DNA of 15,655 nt. Origin: Natrialbaceae archaeon Tc-Br11_E2g1. Its GTDB lineage: Archaea > Halobacteriota > Halobacteria > Halobacteriales > Natrialbaceae. Shown piece after piece: positions 6,492 through 12,789 of this stretch. The stretch's first letter is position 1. Each line of letters opens with the position of its first letter. The stretch is from positions 1 to 15,655 of the forward strand of contig LKNC01000028.1 in assembly GCA_001564255.1 (NCBI GenBank), read 5' to 3'. The notes beneath the pieces are model-generated. The model was given only the letters and a program-made list of their open reading frames with translations. It ran no database searches and was not told the origin of the DNA. A program made the position numbers and the translations under genes.

Positions 6492-6763
6492 TGGAACTCG
6501 AGTCGGCCGGCGCGCCATCCCTTGCGGAGGTGGGCGTTCCCACACTCGCTACAGCGGTACTTGAGGTCGGTTTTCTTCGTGGGCTTGTTCCCACTCGGGA
6601 CCTTCGAGAACTTGCCGCTGTTCCCGATTCCCGTGTTGCGTCCGCGCTGTCGGTCGATCCACTTCATTCCGGTCTGGCGGCCGGTACGGACCTTCTCGAC
6701 TTCGTGCTCGTAGTGTGCGTGACAGTGTGGACAGTACGTGTTGAAACGGCGTGGCATCTGCAT
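6485..6763 (-). CDS. rpl44e: 50S ribosomal protein L44e
   Basis: This 92-residue large-subunit protein sits near the E site in archaeal ribosomes. It begins [20 protein letters not shown] and carries a zinc site formed by Cys11, Cys14 (CPHC) and Cys71, Cys74 (CSEC). The basic middle section [20 protein letters not shown] is typical of the family. Two in-frame ATGs are possible: 6763 (MQMPRR) and 6757 (MPRR). Homologues commonly begin with either form, so the choice is uncertain by two residues. It is the first gene of the minus-strand translation operon. The leader carries a TTTTAAA element 36-42 bases upstream, so a short 5' UTR of roughly ten bases is likely. Confidence 0.96.
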   Translation of the reverse strand: MQMPRRFNTYCPHCHAHYEHEVEKVRTGRQTGMKWIDRQRGRNTGIGNSGKFSKVPSGNKPTKKTDLKYRCSECGNAHLRKGWRAGRLEFQE

Positions 6764-6798
6764 AGTTATTTCACTTGCGAGGGCCTAGGACAGCCCCG

Positions 6799-6805
6799 TT
6801 TAAAA
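6799..6805 (-). promoter_or_regulatory. TATA-like box for the L44e translation operon
   Basis: TTTTAAA on the minus strand, centred about 39 bases upstream of the ATG at 6763, is the only AT-rich hexamer at suitable distance. Transcription would start near 6775. It lies back to back with the promoter of the plus-strand gene at 6883. Confidence 0.45.
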
Positions 6806-6852
6806 CCCGTTTGGTTCGTCTCCGGCCGGACGCATCCGGTCCCTTCGAAGCG

Positions 6853-6858
6853 CTTAAT
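6853..6858 (+). promoter_or_regulatory. TATA-like box for the 6883 gene
   Basis: CTTAAT lies 25-30 bases before the ATG at 6883, suiting a leaderless transcript. It supports the 88-residue form of the protein over longer upstream starts. Confidence 0.45.
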
Positions 6859-6882
6859 CCGCTCACTTCCGAACTCGAGGGT

Positions 6883-7149
6883 ATGAAGACGCTCATTATT
6901 CACGGGGACCCCGGCATCCGGAAGGGTGCCGTGATCGAACACGACGGCGAGGAACTGGTCTGTTTCGGGATCAACCGCAACGGCGAGTGGCACGGGCCCG
7001 AACGCGTCCAACTGTGGTGTACCGTCGGTGAGGCTTCGGAGTTCGAGGACTACGAACTCCGAAACTACGTTCCACACTTCCTCGAGGTCGACCGTGTCGA
7101 CGCCGAGGAGGTAGACGTCCTCCGGGAGAAAGGCGACCTGGCCCATTGA
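6883..7149 (+). CDS. Small conserved haloarchaeal protein (HAH_0734-like), function unknown
   Basis: The 88-residue protein starts MKTLIIHGDPGIRKGAVIEH and continues ELVCFGINRNGEWHGPERVQ, LWCTVGEASEFEDYELRNYV and ends VDVLREKGDLAH. I recognise it as resembling the small haloarchaeal family usually named HAH_0734. This naming is from memory and no biochemical role is known to me. It is acidic, soluble, without signal peptide, and has two cysteines (Cys27 in VCFG and Cys46 in LWCTV). The ATG at 6883 is chosen because of a TATA-like element 25-30 bases upstream. The open frame extends back to 6775, but that part runs through the promoter region shared with L44e. It is divergent from the translation operon and followed by the initiator tRNA, so it may be part of a conserved housekeeping neighbourhood. 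Confidence 0.8.
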   Translation: MKTLIIHGDPGIRKGAVIEHDGEELVCFGINRNGEWHGPERVQLWCTVGEASEFEDYELRNYVPHFLEVDRVDAEEVDVLREKGDLAH

Positions 7150-7285
7150 ACCGCCACTTTCGCAGTCGTCCAGCGAACGGGTTCACCTGTTGGACCGACC
7201 GACGAACACCCGGGTCGACCCTTGTGCGGGGAAGATTCACGTGAACGATAGGTAGAAACCCGCATACGGCGTCCGAATCACAACC

Positions 7286-7293
7286 CTTAATTA
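7286..7293 (+). promoter_or_regulatory. TATA box of the initiator tRNA gene
   Basis: CTTAATTA lies 23-30 bases upstream of the first tRNA base at 7316, the standard distance for an archaeal tRNA promoter. The rest of 7150-7285 shows no gene. It does contain a perfect 10-base palindrome TTCACGTGAA at 7236-7245. Confidence 0.6.
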
Positions 7294-7315
7294 GCCAAGT
7301 CGGATAGGGAGAAGT

Positions 7316-7390
7316 AGCGGGATGGGATAGCCAGGAGATTCCGGCGGGCTCATAACCCGCAGATCGGTAGTTCAAATCTACCTCCCGCTA
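7316..7390 (+). tRNA. Initiator tRNA-Met (anticodon CAT)
   Basis: A complete cloverleaf folds from this 75-base segment. The acceptor stem AGCGGGA (7316-7322) pairs fully with TCCCGCT (7383-7389), with discriminator A7390. The anticodon stem GCGGG/CCCGC (7344-7348 with 7356-7360) surrounds the loop CTCATAA with anticodon CAT at 7351-7353. The T arm GGTAG/CTACC (7366-7370 with 7378-7382) has loop TTCAAAT. The A1-U72 pair and the three stacked G-C pairs next to the anticodon loop are the marks of an archaeal initiator rather than elongator tRNA-Met. There is no intron and the CCA end is not encoded. It is the substrate of the aIF2 complex whose alpha subunit is encoded about 1 kb away. Its last 24 bases recur at 7479-7502. 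Confidence 0.97.
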
Positions 7391-7478
7391 TATTTTGGCG
7401 CGAACAAATCCGTGAGCGTCGGATATAGCATGTGGAGGTTTGAATCAGACGGCACCCGAACGAAGTGAGGGTGACGGC

Positions 7479-7502
7479 GTAGTTCAAATCTACCTCCCGC
7501 TA
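7479..7502 (+). repeat. Exact 24-bp copy of the initiator tRNA 3' end (candidate attachment-site scar)
   Basis: This segment repeats bases 7367-7390 exactly: most of the T arm, the 3' acceptor strand and the discriminator base. The copies are 112 bases apart, so only 88 bases lie between them. The sequence after each copy is also related: a T-run, then CGCGAACAA (7399-7407 and 7511-7519), and further on CGTGAGCGTCG (7411-7421 and 7545-7555). A duplicated tRNA 3' end is the usual product of tyrosine-recombinase integration at a tRNA gene. No integrase lies in the window, so this would be an old scar or an empty tandem site. A local tandem duplication is the alternative. Confidence 0.75.
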
Positions 7503-7504
7503 CT

Positions 7505-7558
7505 TTTCGACGCGAACAACAGCGAAGAACGGAGTGATGAGCGTCGTGAGCGTCGAAA
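7505..7558. repeat. 9-bp perfect inverted repeat just after the tRNA-end copy
   Basis: TTTCGACGC (7505-7513) is the reverse complement of GCGTCGAAA (7550-7558), separated by 36 bases. It begins three bases after the second tRNA-end copy. It could be a recombinase arm site, a transcript hairpin or chance. The remaining sequence to 7638 shows no gene. Confidence 0.4.
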
Positions 7559-7638
7559 GTACGACGAGTAGGAACGAGGAGGCGACAGACGACCCCGGTT
7601 CCGCAAAGCGTTTGGCCCTCCTTGCCGTATTACGGCCG

Positions 7639-8769
7639 ATGAACCGTCGTTCGTTCCTTGCGACCGTTGGTACAACGGGCACACTCGCGACGGCGGGGTG
7701 TCTCGAGGCACTCGGCTTCGAAGAACGCTCTGCCTGGCGGGATCCACCGCTCGTCGACGACCGTCCCGACGCGGTCTACATGCCGGCGGCCACCGAGGAG
7801 ATGGGCGTCTACGGCGCCGACGACGACGGGGAGTACGCCATCGAGCTATCCTATACGTTCCCCCATCGCTTCTGGACCGTCTCGGGGACCGAAACGAACC
7901 GCGTCGTCGTCGAACTCGAGGACACGATGCACCTGATGGTCACCGCGTGGGACGCACAGACGGGTCACGTCCTCCCGGCGGACATGTACATGGAGATCTA
8001 CCGCGAATCCGACGGCGAACTCGTCACCGATCTCAACCTCTGGGCGATGCTCTCCCAACGGATGGGCTTTCACTACGGCGACAACGTCGAACTCCCCGAG
8101 GAGGGAGCCTACCGTGCCCGGGTCTCCGTCGGCCCACTGGACGCCACACCGCTTGGGTCGTTCGACGGTCGGTTCGAGGAGGCCACGACCCTCGAGGTCG
8201 GCTTCGAGTACGAGCGGTCGGACGTCCACGACCTCGCGTTCGACGAGATCGACCACGACCGCCGCGGTGAACGTGCCGCCCTCGAGTTGATGGATCACGC
8301 CGATCACGATCACGGCGACGGCGACCACGACCACGATGACGGCGACCACGATCCGATGGAGGTGGCGACGCCCCTGCTCGCGGCACCGCCGGTTGAGGAC
8401 CTCCCGGGAACCCACTGTGGGACCGAACGAACCGGGGACGCGAAGCTCTCCGCCCTCGAGGTCGAGGACGATTCCCTGTCCGAGGAGGGGTCGTATCTCC
8501 TCGTCACCGCCCGGACCCCCTACAACGACGTCGTGCTCCCGTTTACCTCGCTGTCTTTGACCCTAGAGCGAAACGGCGAGGCCGTCCTCGAGGACGAACC
8601 GCTCTCCGAGAGCATCCACGACGAGTTGGGCCACCACTACGGGGCCGGGATCGACCTCGAGGACGGCGACGAACTCACGGTGGCAGTCGAGAACCCACCC
8701 GGCGTTGCTCGCCACGACGGCTACGAGACCGCCTTTTTCGAGTTCGAGGACGTCTCGTTTACCGTCTGA
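7639..8769 (+). CDS. Tat lipoprotein with a P19-like iron-transport domain and a histidine-rich insert (DUF7350-like)
   Basis: The 376-residue protein starts MNRRSFLATVGTTGTLATAG followed by Cys21, a twin-arginine signal with lipobox, so it is expected on the external membrane face. Residues about 43-195 resemble the P19/Tp34 periplasmic ferrous-iron/copper-binding family: TNRVVVELEDTMHLMVTAWD, LPADMYMEIY and especially LSQRMGFHYGDNVELP (138-153), whose HYGDN is a hallmark. A histidine/aspartate-rich tract (about 219-239, with His220, 223, 225, 230, 232 and 237) joins this to a second beta-rich domain (about 265-376) with a related HHYGAG motif near 332. Homologues I recall from haloarchaea carry the name DUF7350. 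Metal handling is an inference. An in-frame ATG at 7534 lies before the signal peptide and is rejected. The gene converges with the M24 peptidase gene. Confidence 0.82.
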   Translation: MNRRSFLATVGTTGTLATAGCLEALGFEERSAWRDPPLVDDRPDAVYMPAATEEMGVYGADDDGEYAIELSYTFPHRFWTVSGTETNRVVVELEDTMHLMVTAWDAQTGHVLPADMYMEIYRESDGELVTDLNLWAMLSQRMGFHYGDNVELPEEGAYRARVSVGPLDATPLGSFDGRFEEATTLEVGFEYERSDVHDLAFDEIDHDRRGERAALELMDHADHDHGDGDHDHDDGDHDPMEVATPLLAAPPVEDLPGTHCGTERTGDAKLSALEVEDDSLSEEGSYLLVTARTPYNDVVLPFTSLSLTLERNGEAVLEDEPLSESIHDELGHHYGAGIDLEDGDELTVAVENPPGVARHDGYETAFFEFEDVSFTV

Positions 8770-8803
8770 GACGGATCGTCGACCCCGCCCTCGAGTGCTC
8801 TGT

Positions 8804-9919
8804 TCACTGACTGCTCCACCTCCGGGGTGACTCGTTGAGCCGTTGGGCCCCGTCCTCGGTGACGACCACGAGGTCCTCGATCCGGACGCCGAAGGCGTCC
8901 TCGAGGTAGATCCCCGGCTCGATCGAGAAGACCATGCCGGCCTCGAGTTCTCGGTCGTTCCCCGGGACGATGTAGGGGGGTTCGTGGACCTCGAGGCCGA
9001 CGCCGTGGCCGGTTCGGTGGACGAAGGCGTCGCCGTAGCCCGCAGACTCGATGACCCCGCGGACGACCCGATCGATCTCCCCGGCAGTCACCCCGGGTTC
9101 GACGGCCTCGATGGCCGCCCGTTGGGCCTCCCGGACGACCCCGTGGACCGCCCGGAACTCGGCGGTGGGGTCGCCGGCGAAGACGACCGTCCGGGTCTGG
9201 TCGCCCGGATACCGCGCGGTTCCGGCCTCGAGGTCCGCCTCGACGGAGGCCCCGAAATCGAGAACGACCGGATCGCCGGCCTCGATCACGCGGTCGCCGC
9301 TGTGGTGGTGGGGCCGTGCGCCGTTCGGTCCCGAGGCGACGATCGTTTCGAAGGCGGGTTCCTCGCCGCCGTGTTCGGTGAGCAGGCGGTCGATCTCGCT
9401 CGCGAGTTCGGCCTCCGTGAGCCCGATTACCTCTTTGCCTCTGCCCCGAACTTCCATCGAGACCCGATCGGCGAGTTCGCCGGCACGGGAAAGGGCCTCG
9501 AGTTCGGCCTCGTCCTTTCGGATGCGGAGGTCCTCGAGTACCTCACTCGCCAACCCGTAAGCCGCGTCGGGGCGGACCGATCGCAGGTCCTGGGTGAACT
9601 GTGCCCACATCCGGTCGTCGACGTAGATGCACTCGGGGTCGCCCACCGCTGTACAGACGTCCTCGAGTACGTCCCGCGGATCGTCGTCGTCGTCCCAGAG
9701 TTCGGCTTCAGCCGGGACCCCCTCGAGTTGTTCGGCGTACATCGCGGGGGCGACCACGACCGGCTCGTCCCCCGGCGTCACGAAAAGGAGGAAGTGACGT
9801 TCCGAGGGCGAAGTCTCGAAGCCCGTCAGGTAGGTGAGGTTCGGTCCCGGCGAGAGGACCACGGCCTCGCCGTCCTCGAGACGGTGTCGACACGCCCGGA
9901 TACGTCGGGAATCGTTCAT
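8804..9919 (-). CDS. M24 family metallopeptidase (Xaa-Pro aminopeptidase/dipeptidase-like)
   Basis: The 371-residue cytoplasmic protein has an N-terminal creatinase/prolidase-type domain (about 1-130, LSPGPNLTYLTGFETSPSER) and a C-terminal pita-bread catalytic domain. Visible dinuclear-metal ligands are Asp221 (VVLDFG), Asp240 (YPGDQTRTVV), His305 (HRTGHGVGLEVHE), Glu334 (FSIEPGIY) and Glu348 (GVRIEDLVVVT). His204 in the ARPHHHSG motif is the usual substrate-contacting position. Such enzymes remove or cleave at Xaa-Pro bonds, and the exact specificity is unclear. Oddly, the first two aspartates are separated by 18 residues instead of the usual 10. Eight extra residues (within EADLEAGTAR) sit between them. 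The gene is divergent from a small membrane protein gene and its start at 9919 has only a weak AT-rich promoter. Confidence 0.92.
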   Translation of the reverse strand: MNDSRRIRACRHRLEDGEAVVLSPGPNLTYLTGFETSPSERHFLLFVTPGDEPVVVAPAMYAEQLEGVPAEAELWDDDDDPRDVLEDVCTAVGDPECIYVDDRMWAQFTQDLRSVRPDAAYGLASEVLEDLRIRKDEAELEALSRAGELADRVSMEVRGRGKEVIGLTEAELASEIDRLLTEHGGEEPAFETIVASGPNGARPHHHSGDRVIEAGDPVVLDFGASVEADLEAGTARYPGDQTRTVVFAGDPTAEFRAVHGVVREAQRAAIEAVEPGVTAGEIDRVVRGVIESAGYGDAFVHRTGHGVGLEVHEPPYIVPGNDRELEAGMVFSIEPGIYLEDAFGVRIEDLVVVTEDGAQRLNESPRRWSSQ

Positions 9920-9984
9920 GGGACGTCTTCGGGTCCCGGGTGGATCAATGGTTCGTGCCTCGAGTGGCCAACGTTCTTGTACCC

Positions 9985-9991
9985 GGAGGAA
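9985..9991 (+). promoter_or_regulatory. Shine-Dalgarno-like GGAGGAA before the small membrane protein
   Basis: GGAGGAA lies 12 bases before the ATG at 10004, somewhat farther than ideal. It supports this gene being real and having a leader. Confidence 0.4.
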
Positions 9992-10003
9992 CTACTACCG
10001 TCT

Positions 10004-10222
10004 ATGTCGAACGTCCTCAAACTCGCCGGCCTGGGAGTGCTCGCACTCATCGGATTCGTGGTGATCCTCGAGGTCGTGAGCATCATCCTCGGGATCGTCT
10101 CCTGGTTCGTGAGCGTCGTGGTCTCGCTCGTCGTCCTCGCGATCGTGGGCTATCTCGTCTACCTCGGGTTCACGAGAGTCGCCGGATCGTCGGGGTCACA
10201 ACCGCGTTCGGAGTGGCGGTAG
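10004..10222 (+). CDS. Small hydrophobic membrane protein, function unknown
   Basis: The 72-residue protein MSNVLKLAGLGVLALIGFVV... is nearly all hydrophobic from residue 5 to 56, enough for two membrane helices (about 7-30 and 33-56). It ends in a polar tail GSSGSQPRSEWR. I do not recognise a named family. Small two-helix proteins of this look are common in haloarchaea. Evidence that it is real: a clear ATG, a strongly amphiphobic composition that differs from reversed shadow frames, and a GGAGGAA element upstream. The same frame is open back to 8843, but that part lies antisense to the M24 peptidase and is not coding. It is divergent from the peptidase and upstream of the livH promoter region, separated by 216 bases. 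Confidence 0.7.
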   Translation: MSNVLKLAGLGVLALIGFVVILEVVSIILGIVSWFVSVVVSLVVLAIVGYLVYLGFTRVAGSSGSQPRSEWR

Positions 10223-10300
10223 GTTCTCCCCGTCCCCGGTTTGTGTGTTAGCGTGGCGACATGATGGCAACACCCCGGACGGTTTCTGGAATCGCAGCCA

Positions 10301-10316
10301 GTGGTTTATAAGCCAC
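10301..10316. promoter_or_regulatory. GTGG-TTTATAAG-CCAC near-palindrome containing a TATA box
   Basis: The 16-base element is symmetric at seven of eight paired positions and has TTTATAAG in its middle. It lies 123 bases before the livH ATG. It may be an upstream promoter or a regulator site covering a TATA box. A second GTGG/CCAC element lies at 10364. Confidence 0.4.
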
Positions 10317-10363
10317 ACTCAGAGTTCGGTCCGTTCGACGGGCAGACGGCGAACACGCTCGAG

Positions 10364-10380
10364 GTGGCACGTACGTCCAC
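10364..10380. promoter_or_regulatory. GTGG-C-ACGTACGT-CCAC palindromic element
   Basis: The perfect palindrome ACGTACGT (10369-10376) is flanked by the same GTGG and CCAC ends as the element at 10301. The centres are about 63 bases apart, close to six DNA turns. It lies upstream of the livH TATA box. Confidence 0.4.
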
Positions 10381-10403
10381 TCCCGGCGGGCGAACCAACG
10401 TGA

Positions 10404-10411
10404 ACTATATG
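10404..10411 (+). promoter_or_regulatory. TATA box of the liv transporter operon
   Basis: ACTATATG lies 28-35 bases upstream of the ATG at 10439, implying a start of transcription a few bases before the codon. It fixes the livH start. Confidence 0.6.
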
Positions 10412-10416
10412 AACCT

Positions 10417-10431
10417 CGGGTGTAACACTCG
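10417..10431. promoter_or_regulatory. Near-palindrome between TATA box and start codon (candidate repressor operator)
   Basis: CGGGTGT-A-ACACTCG is symmetric at six of seven pairs. It lies between the TATA box and the livH ATG, where a bound protein would block polymerase. Confidence 0.4.
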
Positions 10432-10438
10432 AACCAGT

Positions 10439-11521
10439 ATGGGCGTTGTAACGCTAAAAGAGAGGTTCTCGGACACGACAGCACAGGAGGTGTTCGGGGG
10501 AATACTCGTCCTCGGTATCGTGGTTCTCCTCCTGGATTTGCTCCGTCTCGTCGCCACCGGTGAACTCTCGCCGGGGCGGCTCGGATCGCTTCTGTGGTAC
10601 GGAATCGTCGACTCGCTGTATATCGGCCTCGCGGCGATCGGGCTCTCGATGACCTACAGTATCCTCCGATTTGCGAACTTCTCCCACGGGGATCTGGTGA
10701 CGACCGGGGCCTTCGGTGGGTGGACGGTCGCGTACCTGATCGGTGGAATCGGGGCTGCGGACTTCGGGAGTCGGCTCCTCCTCGACGCCGACGGCGGTGC
10801 CAGGGCGGGTGATCTCGGAATGGACATTCTGGCGTCGCCGGTCGCGATCGTCCTCGGGTTGTTCGCCGCGGCGGCCATTACGATCCTGGTCGCGCTCGCG
10901 ATCGATCGTCTAGTGTACAAGAAACTCCGTGACGCCGGTGGGATCACGTTGCTCATCGCGAGCGTCGGTGTGGCACTCGCCTTGCGCTATATAATCGCGA
11001 TCTTTTATACACAGGATTCACGCGGCATCGTCGCCTCCTCGCCGAGGGTCGGCCCGGTCAACCTCCACGAGGCGACGCTCGTGGTGTCGGCGGTGACGTT
11101 GATCGTCGGCGTTCACCTCCTCTTGCAGTATACGAAACTCGGGAAGTCGATGCGTGCGATGTCGGACAACAAAGACCTCGCTCTCGTGACGGGGATCCCG
11201 ACCGAGCGTGTGATCTTCCTGACCTGGGTGATCGGGTCCGGGCTCGCTGGCGTCGCCGGCTACCTGATCGTCCTCGACCGCTCGCAGATCACGATCAACC
11301 TCGGCTGGTTTCTCTTACTCTTGATTTTCGCCGCGGTCATCCTCGGCGGGATCGGCTCGATCTACGGCGCACTCGCCGGCTCTCTGGTCATCGGGATCAC
11401 GATCAATCTCTCGCTGGTGTGGATCCCCGCCGACCTGAACGAAGTCGCCGCGTTCGTCATCATGATCCTCGTGTTGATCTTCAAACCCGACGGGCTGTTC
11501 GGGGGTGTTGAGACCGCATGA
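10439..11521 (+). CDS. livH: Branched-chain amino acid-type ABC transporter permease (LivH family)
   Basis: The 360-residue protein has about eight or nine hydrophobic helices and belongs to the LivH permease family of HAAT transporters. Landmarks are LYIGLAAIGLSMTYSILRFA then NFSHGDLVTTGAFGG (about 60-94). It also has GKSMRAMSDNKDLALVTGI, a cytoplasmic EAA-like loop that contacts the ATPases, and FAAVILGGIGSIYGALAGSL. The C-terminus (FKPDGLFGG) is typical. I chose the ATG at 10439 because a TATA box ends 28 bases upstream. Starts at 10301 or 10409 fall in or before the promoter. It shares ATGA with livM (11518-11521), so the genes are translationally coupled. It forms the membrane channel with LivM. 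The transported substrate is unproven and could be branched-chain amino acids or a related compound. Confidence 0.93.
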   Translation: MGVVTLKERFSDTTAQEVFGGILVLGIVVLLLDLLRLVATGELSPGRLGSLLWYGIVDSLYIGLAAIGLSMTYSILRFANFSHGDLVTTGAFGGWTVAYLIGGIGAADFGSRLLLDADGGARAGDLGMDILASPVAIVLGLFAAAAITILVALAIDRLVYKKLRDAGGITLLIASVGVALALRYIIAIFYTQDSRGIVASSPRVGPVNLHEATLVVSAVTLIVGVHLLLQYTKLGKSMRAMSDNKDLALVTGIPTERVIFLTWVIGSGLAGVAGYLIVLDRSQITINLGWFLLLLIFAAVILGGIGSIYGALAGSLVIGITINLSLVWIPADLNEVAAFVIMILVLIFKPDGLFGGVETA

Positions 11522-12789
11522 GCGAACGGACGATCGATACCGACCGGTGGAAAGGCGACCTGCTGTTGCTCGCGAAGATCGTCGCCGCGACGTACGTCGG
11601 CTTCGCGTCGCTCGGACTGGTGACCGGCGTCCCGATAAACGAGGTCGCCGGCTTCCTGGTGACCGTGACCTTTTTTGCGGCGTCGTTCGCACTCGTGACG
11701 CTCGCGCTCAACCTCCACTGGGGGTACACCGGGCTGTTCAACATCGGTGTGGCCGGCTTTATGGCGATCGGCGTCTATACGATGGCGGTGCTGACCGCGT
11801 CGCCGGACGCGAGTCCGGCCGGACTCGGCCTCCCGATCCCCGTCGGCGTCGTCGCCGGCGTCCTCGTGGCCGCACTCGTCGGCGCGGTCATCGCGCTCCC
11901 GGCACTCCGGGTACGATCCGACTACTTCGCGATCATCACCCTCGGGTTCTCCGAGATCGTCAGGCTCTCGATCACGTCGGGGACCCTCCGGGAGATCGAG
12001 GTCGGTGACCGGGTCTACGGGACCGGCGGCGGGAGCGGGATCGGGTACACGCCGGTCGACAGCGTCATCCCCTGGCTGTTCGACCGTCCGGGGATCGGCC
12101 TCCTCGGGGATCTACTGTACGGGATCGGTGGGCTGGTCGGCATCACCACCTCGATTATCAATCGACTCCTCTATGCGCTGGTGATCATCGCGTTCGTCGT
12201 CGCCGTCTACGCGTTACTCCAGCGACTCGCGTACTCCCCGTTCGGGCGGGTTCTCAAGGCGATCAGGGAAGACGAAGTCGCCGCCCGGTCGCTCGGCAAG
12301 AACACGAAGTACGCGAAGATCAAGGTGTTCGCGCTGGGCTGTGGCCTGATGGGGCTGGCCGGAATCCTCTGGATGGGCAGTCGCTCGCTGGTCACTCCGG
12401 AGAGTTTCATGCCGGTCGTCACGTTCTACATCTTCGTCGCGTTGATCGTCGGCGGGTCGGGATCGAACACCGGCAGCATCGTCGGCGGGTTCGTCTTCGC
12501 CGCGTTCCTCTGGGAGGGCCCTCGATTCTTACGTACCATCGCACGCGCCAACCTCGATACCCGCTCACCGCCGACGATCTACGACGCCGCCCTCGAGCTC
12601 GCGGCCTTCGACGTGATGCCACTCGTCGGGTATTTCATCGGCAGTCTCGACGAGTTCAGGTGGATCCTCATCGGCGTCGCCCTGGTCCTCCTGATGGTCT
12701 ACCGTCCCGAAGGACTGCTCGGCGACCGCAAGGAGATCGCCGCCGCGACGGACCTCTCACAGCGCCAGGGAGGTGAGAGCGATGAGTGA
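11518..12789 (+). CDS. livM: Branched-chain amino acid-type ABC transporter permease (LivM family)
   Basis: The 423-residue protein is the second permease of the importer. It contains the LivM hallmark [20 protein letters not shown] (about 62-81), [20 protein letters not shown] (about 129-148), the cytoplasmic coupling loop [20 protein letters not shown] and the [17 protein letters not shown] segment. The C-terminus [12 protein letters not shown] is typical. About nine or ten hydrophobic helices are visible. It overlaps livH by four bases and livG by eight, so all genes should be on one message. Family assignment is firm but the ligand is not. Confidence 0.93.
   Translation: MSERTIDTDRWKGDLLLLAKIVAATYVGFASLGLVTGVPINEVAGFLVTVTFFAASFALVTLALNLHWGYTGLFNIGVAGFMAIGVYTMAVLTASPDASPAGLGLPIPVGVVAGVLVAALVGAVIALPALRVRSDYFAIITLGFSEIVRLSITSGTLREIEVGDRVYGTGGGSGIGYTPVDSVIPWLFDRPGIGLLGDLLYGIGGLVGITTSIINRLLYALVIIAFVVAVYALLQRLAYSPFGRVLKAIREDEVAARSLGKNTKYAKIKVFALGCGLMGLAGILWMGSRSLVTPESFMPVVTFYIFVALIVGGSGSNTGSIVGGFVFAAFLWEGPRFLRTIARANLDTRSPPTIYDAALELAAFDVMPLVGYFIGSLDEFRWILIGVALVLLMVYRPEGLLGDRKEIAAATDLSQRQGGESDE
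12769..12776 (+). promoter_or_regulatory. Shine-Dalgarno for livG
   Basis: GGAGGTGA lies five bases before the ATG at 12782, inside the end of livM. It selects that ATG over the GTG at 12773 as the start. Confidence 0.75.

Noticed and set aside
7534..7638. N-terminal extension of the P19-like lipoprotein
   Set aside because: The extension precedes a complete Tat signal and lies in the tRNA-flank sequence. Lipoproteins start at the signal peptide.
8301..8353. Short GACCACGA-like DNA repeat
   Set aside because: It is explained by codons of the His/Asp-rich tract in the lipoprotein. There is no separate repeat element.
8843..10003. Long open frame on the plus strand antisense to the M24 peptidase
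   Set aside because: It is the reverse shadow of a high-GC, biased-codon gene with clear catalytic motifs on the other strand. Only its tail after 10004, the small membrane protein, has independent support.
10301..10438. Longer N-terminus for LivH from starts at 10301 or 10409
   Set aside because: These would place the TATA box and palindromes inside the coding region, and the added residues do not look like a LivH N-terminus.
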